NCBI GenBank assembly: GCA_022511065.1
Contig: JAFLSG010000004.1
Coordinates: 29,575 to 93,574 of the forward strand
Reading direction: 5' to 3'
From: Prevotella sp.
GTDB taxonomy: Bacteria; Bacteroidota; Bacteroidia; Bacteroidales; Bacteroidaceae
DNA length: 64,000 bases
Position numbers and translations under genes: made by a program
Shown: piece after piece, positions 1 to 8,530 of the stretch
Layout: each line of letters starts with the position of its first letter
How positions within the stretch are numbered: position 1 is the first letter of the stretch
The notes under the pieces: model-generated
What the model was told of the DNA's origin: nothing
Databases searched by the model: none
What the model saw: only the letters and a program-made list of their open reading frames with translations

Positions 1-1043
1 AACCGCGTCTTCGAGGCCTCCCAGGCCGCGTCGCTCGAGCCAAGCTCCGCATCAACCAGCGCAAGCCGACCGTTCACGAACTCCTCCATACGCCGCGCCT
101 CCTCGTTCTTCTCCGCGTTCGCCATGCGGTTGTACACCTCGACCATACGGTCCACGAAGTCGACGCCCCGCTCGGCACGCTCGTCAGTCAGCGTCAGCGC
201 CAGGATGTTCGTCACCTTCTTCGACGGGGGCTCCACGGAGAGGCGCTCTATGAACCCGTTGGCGGCGTCCAACGGAGAGCTCACCCTCACCTCCATGCGG
301 TAAGAGCCGCCGTATGCCGCACGCTCCTCCCCCGTCAGCAACCCGTTCTCCGACAGCGTCAGCACGCCCGCGGGCGTACGGTACTCCGCGGGCAGGGTAC
401 TGAACGTGGCGCCGGGGAGGGCAGTATCCTCCTTATTCTCCTTCATGACACCCTCCACGCGGTAGCCCTCCCCGCTGCGGCGGACCGTCACCTCAAGCTG
501 GCGGAAGGTCGCAGGGCCGCCGGACTCTAACCAGCCAAGGCACGAGGCGCCGGGGGTGACCCGCACAGGCTCGTCGCCGTACAGCAGGCGGGAGCGGCCC
601 AGCCCGCACAGGCGGTGCTCCGTGTGGAGACCGAGGTCGTTCACAACCTCGCGGACGAGCAGCGACGACGTCAGCACCTCACGCTCCGTGTCAGCCGTCG
701 CGGAGGCACCCAGGCTGCTACCAAGGCTGCTGCCAAGGCCTAAAGGCAGCGAGCTGAGCATAGCAAGCCCCGCGCTCATGCCGCCACCCTGGCGCGACTT
801 GTCGATGATCCGCATCTTGCCCGTCACCTCGCACGAGGGACGAGACAGCACGATGTAGCACGTCCCCGCGAGCACGCAGAGGCACGCCGACAGCGCGAAC
901 CACCTGAGGTTCCCCCTGAACAGGGGCCAGAGACGCCCCACGTCGAGGAGGCCGTCCTCCTCATGCTCCGTGCCGGCGGTCATGTTGTTTACTGCCATGC
1001 CGTTTCCCGGCATGTTCCCCGTCATATCCGTATTCCTTTCCAT
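1..1043 (-). CDS. Wzz-family polysaccharide chain-length/co-polymerase protein (3' end outside window)
   Basis: The frame is open from the ATG at 1043 to the window edge, about 347 residues, so the C-terminus is missing. Residues 1-40 are cytoplasmic and acidic, and a membrane segment spans roughly 47-66 (WFALSACLCVLAGTCYIVLS). A periplasmic Wzz-type domain follows, with a helical Glu/Ala/Arg-rich part near the visible end. Wzz proteins set polysaccharide chain length and work with the Wza exporter encoded 60 bp upstream. An in-frame ATG six codons downstream (1025) is an alternative start; AAAGGA precedes the upper one. Whether the protein ends as a short Wzz (about 370 aa) or continues into a Wzc tyrosine kinase cannot be told here. 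The region is markedly GC-rich. Confidence 0.8.
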   Translation of the reverse strand, partial: MERNTDMTGNMPGNGMAVNNMTAGTEHEEDGLLDVGRLWPLFRGNLRWFALSACLCVLAGTCYIVLSRPSCEVTGKMRIIDKSRQGGGMSAGLAMLSSLPLGLGSSLGSSLGASATADTEREVLTSSLLVREVVNDLGLHTEHRLCGLGRSRLLYGDEPVRVTPGASCLGWLESGGPATFRQLEVTVRRSGEGYRVEGVMKENKEDTALPGATFSTLPAEYRTPAGVLTLSENGLLTGEERAAYGGSYRMEVRVSSPLDAANGFIERLSVEPPSKKVTNILALTLTDERAERGVDFVDRMVEVYNRMANAEKNEEARRMEEFVNGRLALVDAELGSSDAAWEASKTR

Positions 1044-1102
1044 TCTATATATTCCTTTATGTGTTACTTTACTTTGTCCGTTTACGGTCCTGTCCCGTGC
1101 CG

Positions 1103-3577
1103 CTACTTCACAAGGTTCATCACCGACACCAGCAGCGTCACGATCGTCGCCATCGACGTCCCCAGGGAGCCGATCTGACCGATCACGTCCTGAGTGCTCG
1201 TCGTCCGCGTCGGGACGATGATCTCGCAGCCAGGGTCGATCCGAGTGCCACGGCGGGCACGCGACACGGTCCCGTTGGGGTAAAGCACGTAGGTACGCGA
1301 GCGCTTCGCACGGCTCCCGTAGCCGCCGGCCTGGTTCACGTACCACTTCAGCTTCCTGCCCTTGCTGTAAGCCACCGTGTTGGGGTACATCACGTTGCCG
1401 TTGATCCTCACCGTCCCGTTGTACTCCGGGATCACGAGCCGGTCACCCTCGCGCAGCACGAGGTCGAAGTCGGAACCGGGCTGCGCAAGCGCGCGGTCAA
1501 GCTCGATGCCCACGTAGTACACGCTGTCCGCCGCGCCCGTCACACGCGAGGTGTCAAGCCCCGAGCCGGACTGCCGGCGGACCATGCGCAACAGCGACTC
1601 CACCCGGAACCGCTCGTCCGCGTTCAGCACGCGCTCAAGGCGCGCCCCCTTCACGTACGCCTGGGGCGTAAGGCCCCCGGCCGCACGCACCGCGTCGCTC
1701 AGGCGCTGGCTCTTCTCGCGAAGCGCGTACCGCCCCCCGAAGAGAACCTCACCGTCCACAGTCACCCCACGCTGCACCTGGTACCCCGGGCTGCGGCGAA
1801 CGTACACCTCGTCGTAGGGCTCGAGCGTGAAGCCGCCCCCACCGCCGACGGAGAACCCGTCAGCAAGCGTCACGCTGTAGGTCTCCGCGATGCGACCGCC
1901 GGAGGACGTCGCAGAGGGGTCCACGATGCGGCGCGAAACGTCAACACGCGCGGTCGACGCGGCGTCCGTAAGGCCGCCCGCCAGGAGGATGAAGTCCTCC
2001 ACCGTCCCACCCTCGGCGTACTCGTACACACCGGGGAACTGAACCTCGCCGCCAATCGTCACCGTACGCTCGGCCATGCGCTCCTGCAGCGTCGGGACGG
2101 ACAGGACGTCCTCGTTCCCGAGCGGGACGTCCGCGACCTCGCCAGAGAGGATCCCCCCGAGGTCCACGGGAATCACGCGGCGCACCCGGTCCGCACCCAT
2201 GCGGCGGAGCACCGCCCGCACCGTGAACGCGTCCTCGCGCAGGCCACCGGCGCTGCGCACCAGGGACCCCACCGACGGGCACGACCCGAGGTCGTACATA
2301 CCGGGGTGGAAAACCGCACCACGGACCTCCACCGTGCCGACGTACCGCGCAGGCACCGAGTCGACAGTCACGGAGTCACCGTCGGCAAGGGCGAACGAGC
2401 CCTGCTCGAACTCGGGGACCCCGAAGGCCGAGTGCCCGTCGCCCGAGACGCGGCTCACGCGGACAGAGCCACGGTACGCCCGAGGCGACAGACCGCCGGC
2501 GTACCGCAGCAGCGTGGCCACGCTCTCGCCAGGGAGCATCTCATACGCCATAGGGCGGCGCACCTGGCCCGCGACGCTCACCAGGCTGCGGTAGGGGCCC
2601 ACCACAACCGCGTCGCCGTCGGCAAGGCGCACGTCGCCGCGGAGGCGACCGTTGAGGATATAGTCATACACGTCCACCGACGTAAGCTCGCGGCCGCCGC
2701 GGTACACCTTCACGTCGCGCAGCGTGCCGATCCCAGAGACGCCGCCCGCCATGTACAGCGCGTGGAATACGCCCGCGAACGCCGACAGCACGTACGTGCC
2801 GGGGACGGCGACCTCACCCATCACGCTCACCGTCACGGTACGCGTCTGGCCCACGGTAAGCCGCACGCTCGAGCTGCTGTAGCGCGAGCCAAGCTGCTCA
2901 CGCAGGCGCCGGTTCGCCGCATCCACCGTCAGGCCCGCAAGGCGGATAGGGCCGAAGCCCTCCACGACCACCGTCCCGTCGGGCGACACCTCGAGCTGCT
3001 GCGACTTCTGCGACGCGCCGTACACGTCGATGATAACACGGTCGCCGGCGCCAAGGACGTAGTCCGAGGGAGTCGCGATGTTCATCGGGGGCTCGAACGA
3101 CAGAAGACGGCGGTTGAAGATGTCGCGGCCGAAGACGCGACGGCCGTTCACCCTGTTGTCCAGCGTGTCAGGAACGTACACCCCGGGGCGCGACTCCGCC
3201 CCGGACGAGGAGCCCTCGGGGGACGCGGAGGAAGGACGGGGGGAAAGCTCGCTGCCCTGCGCGTCAACGCGCACGGAGCCGTTGGGCTCACGAAGGCGGC
3301 TCTCGACAAAGGAGGAGCCCTCGGAAGGGAGCTCCGACAGGGAGCCGCCGCCGCGGCGCTCGTACTCCGACCGCACGCGCTGCAGCTGCTGCATCGTCAC
3401 GCCGCGCTGCATCAGCCGCATCGCAATCTGCGACTGGGACACCCCGGAGCGCGACTCGCGCTCCACGTACTGCATAACCTGACCGTCGCTCATGCCCTGA
3501 CTAAAGGCAAAATCGACACTGAGGAAAAAAAGGAGGAGAGCCGTCAGGCCCCCTCGCGTAAGAATACCGTATTGCAT
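1103..3577 (-). CDS. Wza-type polysaccharide export protein with multiple SLBB domains
   Basis: 824 aa. The ATG at 3577 is chosen because it opens directly on a signal peptide (MQYGILTRGG, hydrophobic core LTALLLFFLS, cleavage near AFSQ). The open frame runs further upstream without a plausible start. A low-complexity Ser/Gly/Glu linker (about 75-135) precedes the polysaccharide-export domain (YVLGAGDRVIIDVYG, about 173-187). About six SLBB modules follow, each built as V.G.V..PG.Y then ..AGG (for example VSVMGEVAVPGTY, VEVRGAVFHPGMY, VTIGGEVQFPGVY). A hydrophobic C-terminal helix (TIVTLLVSVMNLV) may cross the outer membrane as in Wza. The family forms the outer-membrane export channel for capsule or exopolysaccharide. 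It lies between upxZ (32 bp upstream) and the Wzz gene. GC content is about 70% in places. Confidence 0.9.
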   Translation of the reverse strand: MQYGILTRGGLTALLLFFLSVDFAFSQGMSDGQVMQYVERESRSGVSQSQIAMRLMQRGVTMQQLQRVRSEYERRGGGSLSELPSEGSSFVESRLREPNGSVRVDAQGSELSPRPSSASPEGSSSGAESRPGVYVPDTLDNRVNGRRVFGRDIFNRRLLSFEPPMNIATPSDYVLGAGDRVIIDVYGASQKSQQLEVSPDGTVVVEGFGPIRLAGLTVDAANRRLREQLGSRYSSSSVRLTVGQTRTVTVSVMGEVAVPGTYVLSAFAGVFHALYMAGGVSGIGTLRDVKVYRGGRELTSVDVYDYILNGRLRGDVRLADGDAVVVGPYRSLVSVAGQVRRPMAYEMLPGESVATLLRYAGGLSPRAYRGSVRVSRVSGDGHSAFGVPEFEQGSFALADGDSVTVDSVPARYVGTVEVRGAVFHPGMYDLGSCPSVGSLVRSAGGLREDAFTVRAVLRRMGADRVRRVIPVDLGGILSGEVADVPLGNEDVLSVPTLQERMAERTVTIGGEVQFPGVYEYAEGGTVEDFILLAGGLTDAASTARVDVSRRIVDPSATSSGGRIAETYSVTLADGFSVGGGGGFTLEPYDEVYVRRSPGYQVQRGVTVDGEVLFGGRYALREKSQRLSDAVRAAGGLTPQAYVKGARLERVLNADERFRVESLLRMVRRQSGSGLDTSRVTGAADSVYYVGIELDRALAQPGSDFDLVLREGDRLVIPEYNGTVRINGNVMYPNTVAYSKGRKLKWYVNQAGGYGSRAKRSRTYVLYPNGTVSRARRGTRIDPGCEIIVPTRTTSTQDVIGQIGSLGTSMATIVTLLVSVMNLVK

Positions 3578-3609
3578 GGTTATAAGTGTTTTCAAAAAAA
3601 GCCGCGGGG

Positions 3610-4110
3610 CTATGCAGGGACAAGACCTGCCTTTACCGACTCGCGCACGTCGCGCAGGAAGTCCAGCGCCCACGCGTCCTCCTCCGTCAGGGTGCCGTCA
3701 CCCCATGTGGAGGTCAGCCGCCCAGCCTCCTCCGCATACGCCTCGTCCTCCGTCTCGCCGTACATATATATCAGCAGGTGTGCCTTCAGGCGGTCGTCGT
3801 CCCCCAGGTCGGTAAGGACAGAGGCCGCACGGTTCAGCGCCTCAAGGGCGACAGCCTCGTCGCGCACCGTCGCGCTGAGGCCCGCCAGCACCGACAGGCA
3901 CACAAGCGCCTCCTCGCGGGGACCTTCCCCGTGCGAGGACAGCAGCTCACGGCACAGGCGGGAGATTTCGCCGAGGGAGGCCGCCTGCGTCTCGACGTAC
4001 ATGTCCGCCTCGCCGCCGAGCAGGAACATCTGGCGGTAGGACAGGCGGCGCAGGTGCGCGCAGCGTGCACCCAAGGGGGAGGATATGCCGAAGCTCATAT
4101 CGTCAGTCAT
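3610..4110 (-). CDS. upxZ: UpxZ-family capsule transcription antitermination antagonist
   Basis: 166 aa, soluble and helical. The second half matches the UpxZ pattern as I know it: EEALVCLSVLAGLSATVRD, then AHLLIYMYGETEDEAYAEEA, then STWGDGTLTEED. In Bacteroides, UpxZ proteins are encoded second in capsule loci, directly after the NusG-like antiterminator UpxY, and block antitermination of other capsule loci. Here no upxY lies upstream; upxZ is the first gene after a promoter flanked by inverted repeats, followed 32 bp later by the Wza gene. The ATG at 4110 is the only good start. Identification rests on motif memory, but the length, motifs and capsule context agree. Confidence 0.75.
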   Translation of the reverse strand: MTDDMSFGISSPLGARCAHLRRLSYRQMFLLGGEADMYVETQAASLGEISRLCRELLSSHGEGPREEALVCLSVLAGLSATVRDEAVALEALNRAASVLTDLGDDDRLKAHLLIYMYGETEDEAYAEEAGRLTSTWGDGTLTEEDAWALDFLRDVRESVKAGLVPA

Positions 4111-4230
4111 GGGACAAGGGAGGGGGACACCGCCATTGCCACCGGCGGGGACGGAAGGATGAATGTCATCTCTCGCGCGTTCATATCAGGCTGACATCCA
4201 GCAGATAACGTGAATACGCTTAATATCGCA

Positions 4231-4248
4231 GGGGGCGGAAGCCCCCCC
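4231..4248 (-). promoter_or_regulatory. GC-rich hairpin in the upxZ leader
   Basis: GGGGGC and GCCCCC enclose a four-base loop, about 120 bp before the upxZ start and downstream of the predicted transcription start. No T-run follows on the minus strand, so it is not a classical terminator. It may be a pause or antitermination element of the leader RNA. Confidence 0.4.
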
Positions 4249-4249
4249 G

Positions 4250-4286
4250 AAACTGTCCCACTCTATAGCCAAGAGTGGGACGGTTT
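4250..4286. repeat. Left 37-bp inverted repeat (itself a 15-bp hairpin)
   Basis: Arms AAACTGTCCCACTCT and AGAGTGGGACGGTTT enclose the loop ATAGCCA, with a single mismatch or wobble position in the stem. The reverse complement matches the repeat at 4434-4470 at 36 of 37 positions. The two copies therefore form inverted repeats around 147 bp. Confidence 0.9.
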
Positions 4287-4433
4287 AACGGCGCAAAGGT
4301 ACGCTTTTTTGCCGAAAGAACGCAAGAAATTCCCCTAAAAAAGCCCCTGGTGACCTTAAAATCCCCTCTTTTTCTCTCCCGTTCCTCGTTTTAGGGGGGG
4401 GTAAAAATGGCATTTCTTGACAAAACGGCATTG
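4287..4433. other. Candidate invertible promoter segment
   Basis: 147 bp bounded by the two 37-bp inverted repeats. On the minus strand it holds TACCTTTG (4301 down to 4294) with CTTG 21 bp upstream, so transcription would start at the inner edge of the left repeat and run into upxZ. In the opposite orientation it would fire toward the T9SS gene and uvrA. It also contains CCCCTAAAA/TTTTAGGGG as an internal inverted pair and an 8-G run (4394-4401). Flipping promoters between inverted repeats control Bacteroides capsule loci; that this segment flips is inference. No recombinase gene is in the window. Confidence 0.6.
4294..4301 (-). promoter_or_regulatory. -7 box of the upxZ/capsule promoter
   Basis: TACCTTTG fits TAnnTTTG. 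A CTTG 21 bp upstream (4323-4326) stands at the -33 position. The promoter lies inside the inverted-repeat-flanked segment, in the orientation that would express the capsule genes. Confidence 0.65.
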
Positions 4434-4470
4434 AAACCGTCCCACTCTTGGCTATAGAGTGGGACGGTTT
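4434..4470. repeat. Right 37-bp inverted repeat (perfect 15-bp hairpin)
   Basis: Arms AAACCGTCCCACTCT and AGAGTGGGACGGTTT pair perfectly around the loop TGGCTAT. It is the inverted partner of 4250-4286. No target-site duplication is visible outside the pair. Confidence 0.9.
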
Positions 4471-4715
4471 TGCTTCTATAGCAGACGCAAGCGGAAACTT
4501 TTGGGTATTAGTCACTTGCGGAAGGCAGGAGAGCAAATGATGCTGGTCGAAATCCAAGAATGCAAAAAAGCAGACATTATAGAGCCTAAAAATGGATGGT
4601 GGGAAGCACAAAAGACGAGGGTATCAGGCTTCGTGATGCGGTGGCAGAAAGCGGAAAAATCCGGGGATGGAGCAAACTATTGCATGGATTTCTTTTTTCT
4701 TCTTTGGAAAAGGTG
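4471..4715. other. Intergenic stretch without a supported gene
   Basis: An open frame on plus (to 4758) starts inside the inverted repeat and encodes nothing I recognise. No RNA gene or terminator is seen. If the promoter segment flips, this becomes the leader of the 4771 gene. Confidence 0.5.
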
Positions 4716-4723
4716 TAACTTTG
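4716..4723 (+). promoter_or_regulatory. -7 box for the T9SS-sorted protein/uvrA unit
   Basis: TAACTTTG, 48 bp before the ATG at 4771. The -33 region is only T-rich, so this is a weaker match. Confidence 0.55.
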
Positions 4724-4770
4724 CAGTCTGTATCACTTTCGCACATTTGTGCGCATAAAAACTTACGAGC

Positions 4771-5460
4771 ATGAGAATAAGACTGATATTTCTTGCTGTC
4801 GCTGCTACTTTCCTGCCGCTGATTGGTCTGGCGCAGGAGGTGTTCCCCGCCGTATCGCCCACCGCAACCTACACGGACGAGGACGGTATGGAGGTGGAGA
4901 CGGCGAGCGACTTCGGCGGGCAAGCACCCTTGAGCGTGCTATTCCGAGCCAATCCTACAGGTATGGAGGGATATTCGCCCACCTACGAATGGCATTTCCG
5001 GATGGAGGGCGAGGCGAAAGATTTCATGGTGAGGTATGAGGAGGACACGCAATACACGTTTACTGCATCGGGGACGACAAGGGTGACGCTTCGTGTCAGT
5101 CTTGGCGCAGCGGGGGCGGCAGTTGATTCCACCGTCATCCGCGTGACCATCAGCGAGAGCAAGCTATCGTTTCCCAACGCATTCTCCCCCAACGGCGACG
5201 GCATCAACGACATCTACAAAGCCAAGGAGTATCAGAGTCTGGTGGAGTTTCACGCCTATATATATAATAGGTGGGGGCAGAAACTCTATGAATGGACAAA
5301 TCCCGAGGAAGGATGGGACGGCACGTACAACGGAAAAGATGTGAAGGACGGCGTGTATTTCGTGCTTGTCAAGGCTAAGGGAGCTGACGGGCGGGACTAC
5401 AATATCCGCAAGGATGTGAACCTACTCAGGGGCTATATTGAGAACACCACGATCAATTGA
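4771..5460 (+). CDS. Secreted surface protein with gliding-motility-type (T9SS type B) C-terminal domain
   Basis: 229 aa. Signal peptide [21 protein letters not shown] with cleavage near residue 21. A PKD-like beta domain (about 45-130; [19 protein letters not shown]) is followed by the sorting domain of about 85 aa. That domain begins [17 protein letters not shown] and continues with [21 protein letters not shown] and [12 protein letters not shown]. This is the conserved CHU_C/type B domain that targets proteins through the type IX system to the cell surface. The uvrA ATG follows after 3 bases, so the two are probably co-transcribed. The role of the passenger part is unknown. Confidence 0.88.
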   Translation: MRIRLIFLAVAATFLPLIGLAQEVFPAVSPTATYTDEDGMEVETASDFGGQAPLSVLFRANPTGMEGYSPTYEWHFRMEGEAKDFMVRYEEDTQYTFTASGTTRVTLRVSLGAAGAAVDSTVIRVTISESKLSFPNAFSPNGDGINDIYKAKEYQSLVEFHAYIYNRWGQKLYEWTNPEEGWDGTYNGKDVKDGVYFVLVKAKGADGRDYNIRKDVNLLRGYIENTTIN

Positions 5461-5463
5461 GGA

Positions 5464-8331
5464 ATGAAAAGAGAAGACGATAAAATCAATGTATATGGGG
5501 CGCGGGTACACAACCTGAAGAACGTGGATGTGGAGATTCCGCGCCAGTCGCTCACGGTCATCACGGGGCTTAGCGGCTCGGGCAAGTCGTCATTGGCCTT
5601 TGACACCATCTTTGCCGAAGGACAAAGGCGGTATATCGAGACTTTTTCTGCTTATGCCCGCAACTTCCTCGGCGGTATGGAGCGCCCTGATGTGGATAAG
5701 ATTACGGGACTTTCGCCCGTCATCAGCATCGAGCAGAAAACGACCAACAAGAATCCCCGCTCCACCGTAGGCACTACCACGGAGGTCTATGACTACATGC
5801 GTCTGCTCTTCGCGCGTGCCGGCAAAGCGTACAGCTATGCCACAGGCGAGGAGATGGTGAAATATACGGAGGAGAAAGTGCTTGACATGATACTCCACGA
5901 CTACGACGGGAAGAAGATTTTCATCCTTGCTCCCCTCGTGCGCAGCCGTAAGGGACACTATCGCGAACTATTCGAGTCGATGCGTCGCAAGGGCTACCTG
6001 AACATCCGCGTGGATGGAGAACTGAAGGAAATCGTACGGGGCATGAAGGTGGATCGCTACAAGAACCACGATATCGAGGTGGTGATTGACAAGCTGGCCG
6101 TCAGCGCCAAGGATGCCGAGCGGCTGAAAAAGTCCGTATCCATCGCGATGCGACAGGGCGACGGACTGATTCTCATCCTCGACAAGGATACAGGAACCAT
6201 CAAGCATTTCTCCAAGCGCCTGATGTGTCCCACGACGGGCATCAGCTATGGCGACCCTGCGCCCAACAAGTTCTCGTTCAACTCACCGATGGGTGCCTGC
6301 CCGCATTGCAAGGGGCTCGGCGTCATCAACCTGATAGACCTCGACAAAGTGATGCCCGACAAGAAGCTCAGCATCCACGAAGGGGGCATCACGCCGCTCG
6401 GGAAATACAAGAACCAGATGATATTCTGGCAGATAGAGGCGATACTCAAAAAACACGACTGCGACCTAAAGACGCCCATCAAGGACATCCCCAACGAGGC
6501 GATGACGGAGATACTCTATGGTGCGTTGGAGAACGTGCGCATTGACAAAGACCTGGTTCACACTTCGAGCGACTATTTCATTGCCTTCGACGGCATCATC
6601 AAATACCTGCGCAACGTGATGGAAAACGACGACTCCGCCGCTGGGCAGAAGTGGGCAGACCAGTTCCTTGCCGAGGCGGAATGCCCGGAATGCCACGGTC
6701 AGCGGCTCAACCGCGAGGCGCTTTCCTACCGCATTTGGGACAAGAACATCTCCGAACTCGCTGCGATGGATATCACCGAACTGCGCGAATGGCTCGACCA
6801 CGTGGAGGAACACCTTGACCATCAGCAGCGGCAGATAGCCACGGAGATTCTGAAAGAAATCCGCACGCGCCTTGACTTCTTGCTCGAGGTTGGACTCGAC
6901 TACCTCTCGCTCAACCGCCAATCGGCAAGTCTCTCGGGCGGTGAGAGCCAGCGCATACGCCTCGCCACGCAAATCGGCTCGCAACTCGTGAACGTGCTAT
7001 ACATTCTTGACGAACCGAGCATCGGTCTGCATCAGCGTGACAACCAACGACTCATCAAGTCGCTCAAAGAGTTGCGCGACCTCGGCAATACGGTCATTGT
7101 CGTGGAACATGACCAAGATATGATGCTCAATGCCGACTATATCGTGGACATCGGTCCTCGTGCAGGGCGCAAGGGTGGCGAGGTGGTGTTCCAAGGAACA
7201 CCCGAGGCGATGCTGAAAACCGACACCATCACCGCGGAATACCTGAACGGCAAGCGGAAGATAGAGGTGCCTGACCGCACGGAAGAGAACGGGAAAACAG
7301 GAAAGGGCAAGGTGACGAGGCGAGCCGGAAGTGGCAAGAGTCTCATCATCCGAGGGGCATCGGGCAACAACCTGAAGCACGTGGATGTGGAATTCCCGCT
7401 CGGCAAACTCATCGTCGTGACGGGTGTCAGCGGCTCGGGCAAATCCACCCTCATCAACGAGACCCTGCAACCGATACTCTCGCAGCATTTCTACCGCTCG
7501 CTGAAGAAGCCGATGCCTTACGATGCCGTGGAGGGATTAGAACATATCGACAAAGTTGTCAATGTGGATCAGTCGCCACTCGGTCGCACGCCCCGCTCCA
7601 ATCCCGCTACTTACACGGGCGTATTCTCCGACATCCGCAACCTGTTCGTCAATTTGCCCGAGGCGAAAATCCGTGGCTACAAACCGGGGCGCTTCTCGTT
7701 CAACGTGAAGGAGGGGCGTTGCGAAACCTGCGGCGGCAACGGTTACAAGACGATTGAGATGAATTTCCTGCCCGATATCCAAGTGCCTTGCGAGGAATGC
7801 CACGGCAAGCGATACAAGCGCGAGACGCTTGAGGTGCGCTACAAGGGCAAGTCTATCGCCGATGTGCTTGATATGACCATCAACCAGGCGGTGGAGTTCT
7901 TCGAGAATGTGCCTGATATCCTCCGCAAAATCAAGACCATTCAGGATGTCGGTTTAGGCTACATCAAGCTCGGTCAGCCCTCCACCACCCTCTCCGGCGG
8001 TGAGAGTCAGCGCGTGAAACTCGCCACCGAACTATCGAAAAAAGACACGGGCAAAACGCTCTATATCCTCGATGAGCCGACCACCGGTCTCCATTTCGAG
8101 GATATCCGCATTCTGATGGATGTGCTGCAACGCCTCGTGGATCGCGGCAATACGGTCATCATCATCGAGCATAACCTCGATGTCATCAAGCTTGCCGACC
8201 ATATCATCGACATGGGACCCGAAGGCGGGCGCAAGGGTGGCACCGTGCTTTCTGCGGGAACGCCTGAGGAGGTGGCGAAGAGCAAGAAGGGTTATACGCC
8301 GAAATTCTTGAAGGATGTGCTGAAATCGTAA
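5464..8331 (+). CDS. uvrA: UvrABC excinuclease subunit A
   Basis: 955 aa, normal length for the family. Two ABC ATPase halves: Walker [10 protein letters not shown] (35-43) and a second GVSGSGKST, two LSGGESQR signatures, and [18 protein letters not shown] Walker B loops. Zinc-binding pairs are visible as CPHCKG/CPECHG in the first half and CETCGG/CEECHG in the second. UvrA dimers scan DNA for bulky lesions and load UvrB in nucleotide excision repair. It follows the T9SS-sorted protein by 3 bp and faces nuoN; the space between holds strong hairpins. Confidence 0.98.
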   Translation: MKREDDKINVYGARVHNLKNVDVEIPRQSLTVITGLSGSGKSSLAFDTIFAEGQRRYIETFSAYARNFLGGMERPDVDKITGLSPVISIEQKTTNKNPRSTVGTTTEVYDYMRLLFARAGKAYSYATGEEMVKYTEEKVLDMILHDYDGKKIFILAPLVRSRKGHYRELFESMRRKGYLNIRVDGELKEIVRGMKVDRYKNHDIEVVIDKLAVSAKDAERLKKSVSIAMRQGDGLILILDKDTGTIKHFSKRLMCPTTGISYGDPAPNKFSFNSPMGACPHCKGLGVINLIDLDKVMPDKKLSIHEGGITPLGKYKNQMIFWQIEAILKKHDCDLKTPIKDIPNEAMTEILYGALENVRIDKDLVHTSSDYFIAFDGIIKYLRNVMENDDSAAGQKWADQFLAEAECPECHGQRLNREALSYRIWDKNISELAAMDITELREWLDHVEEHLDHQQRQIATEILKEIRTRLDFLLEVGLDYLSLNRQSASLSGGESQRIRLATQIGSQLVNVLYILDEPSIGLHQRDNQRLIKSLKELRDLGNTVIVVEHDQDMMLNADYIVDIGPRAGRKGGEVVFQGTPEAMLKTDTITAEYLNGKRKIEVPDRTEENGKTGKGKVTRRAGSGKSLIIRGASGNNLKHVDVEFPLGKLIVVTGVSGSGKSTLINETLQPILSQHFYRSLKKPMPYDAVEGLEHIDKVVNVDQSPLGRTPRSNPATYTGVFSDIRNLFVNLPEAKIRGYKPGRFSFNVKEGRCETCGGNGYKTIEMNFLPDIQVPCEECHGKRYKRETLEVRYKGKSIADVLDMTINQAVEFFENVPDILRKIKTIQDVGLGYIKLGQPSTTLSGGESQRVKLATELSKKDTGKTLYILDEPTTGLHFEDIRILMDVLQRLVDRGNTVIIIEHNLDVIKLADHIIDMGPEGGRKGGTVLSAGTPEEVAKSKKGYTPKFLKDVLKS

Positions 8332-8335
8332 GGGA

Positions 8336-8375
8336 GACAAGAAGGCTTCTTATATCAATAAGAAGCCTTCTTGTC
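8336..8375. terminator. Perfect 18-bp hairpin, bidirectional terminator
   Basis: GACAAGAAGGCTTCTTAT pairs with its exact complement around the loop ATCA. It begins 5 bp after the uvrA stop and lies between convergent uvrA and nuoN. Confidence 0.75.
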
Positions 8376-8399
8376 CAAATAACAAAACTGTTTATAAAA

Positions 8400-8437
8400 A
8401 CGGCAGGGCATCTTACCAAAATAAGATGCCCTGCCGT
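8400..8437. terminator. Perfect 16-bp hairpin, probable terminator
   Basis: ACGGCAGGGCATCTTA pairs with its complement around CCAAAA. Five A precede it (8396-8400) and TTTT follows at 8441, so it can serve the minus-strand nuo transcript as well as uvrA. Confidence 0.7.
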
Positions 8438-8439
8438 GT

Positions 8440-8527
8440 ATTTTGAAAGAAGCCTCCAAACGGTGCGTTTGGAGGCTTCAAACAAGGTGAAAGGAGGCTT
8501 CAAACGAAACGAATTCAGCCTCCCTAT
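8440..8527. repeat. 22-bp periodic GTTTGRAGSCT array, copy A
   Basis: On plus, CAAAC boxes end at 8461, 8483 and 8505, exactly 22 bp apart. Each is preceded by GCCTC or GGCTT (minus-strand core GTTTGRAGSCT). A 14-bp hairpin (8449-8462 with 8466-8479) joins the first two units. The same array occurs near 39710 and 56404. Confidence 0.75.
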
Positions 8528-8530
8528 AAT

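Noticed and set aside
1061..4039. 992-codon open frame on plus opposite the Wza gene
   Set aside because: The high GC content keeps the antisense frame open; composition is Arg/His/Ala-rich without domains, while the minus strand has signal peptide and SLBB motifs.
4250..4470. A miniature transposable element with terminal inverted repeats
   Set aside because: No target-site duplication, and the position before a capsule locus with an inward promoter fits an invertible segment better; not fully excluded.
4459..4758. 99-codon plus frame between the inverted repeat and the T9SS gene
   Set aside because: Starts with GTG inside the repeat, no family resemblance, and runs through the promoter of the next gene.
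8440..8527. CRISPR-like array
   Set aside because: Units of 22 bp have no separate spacers and the core varies; no cas genes in the window.
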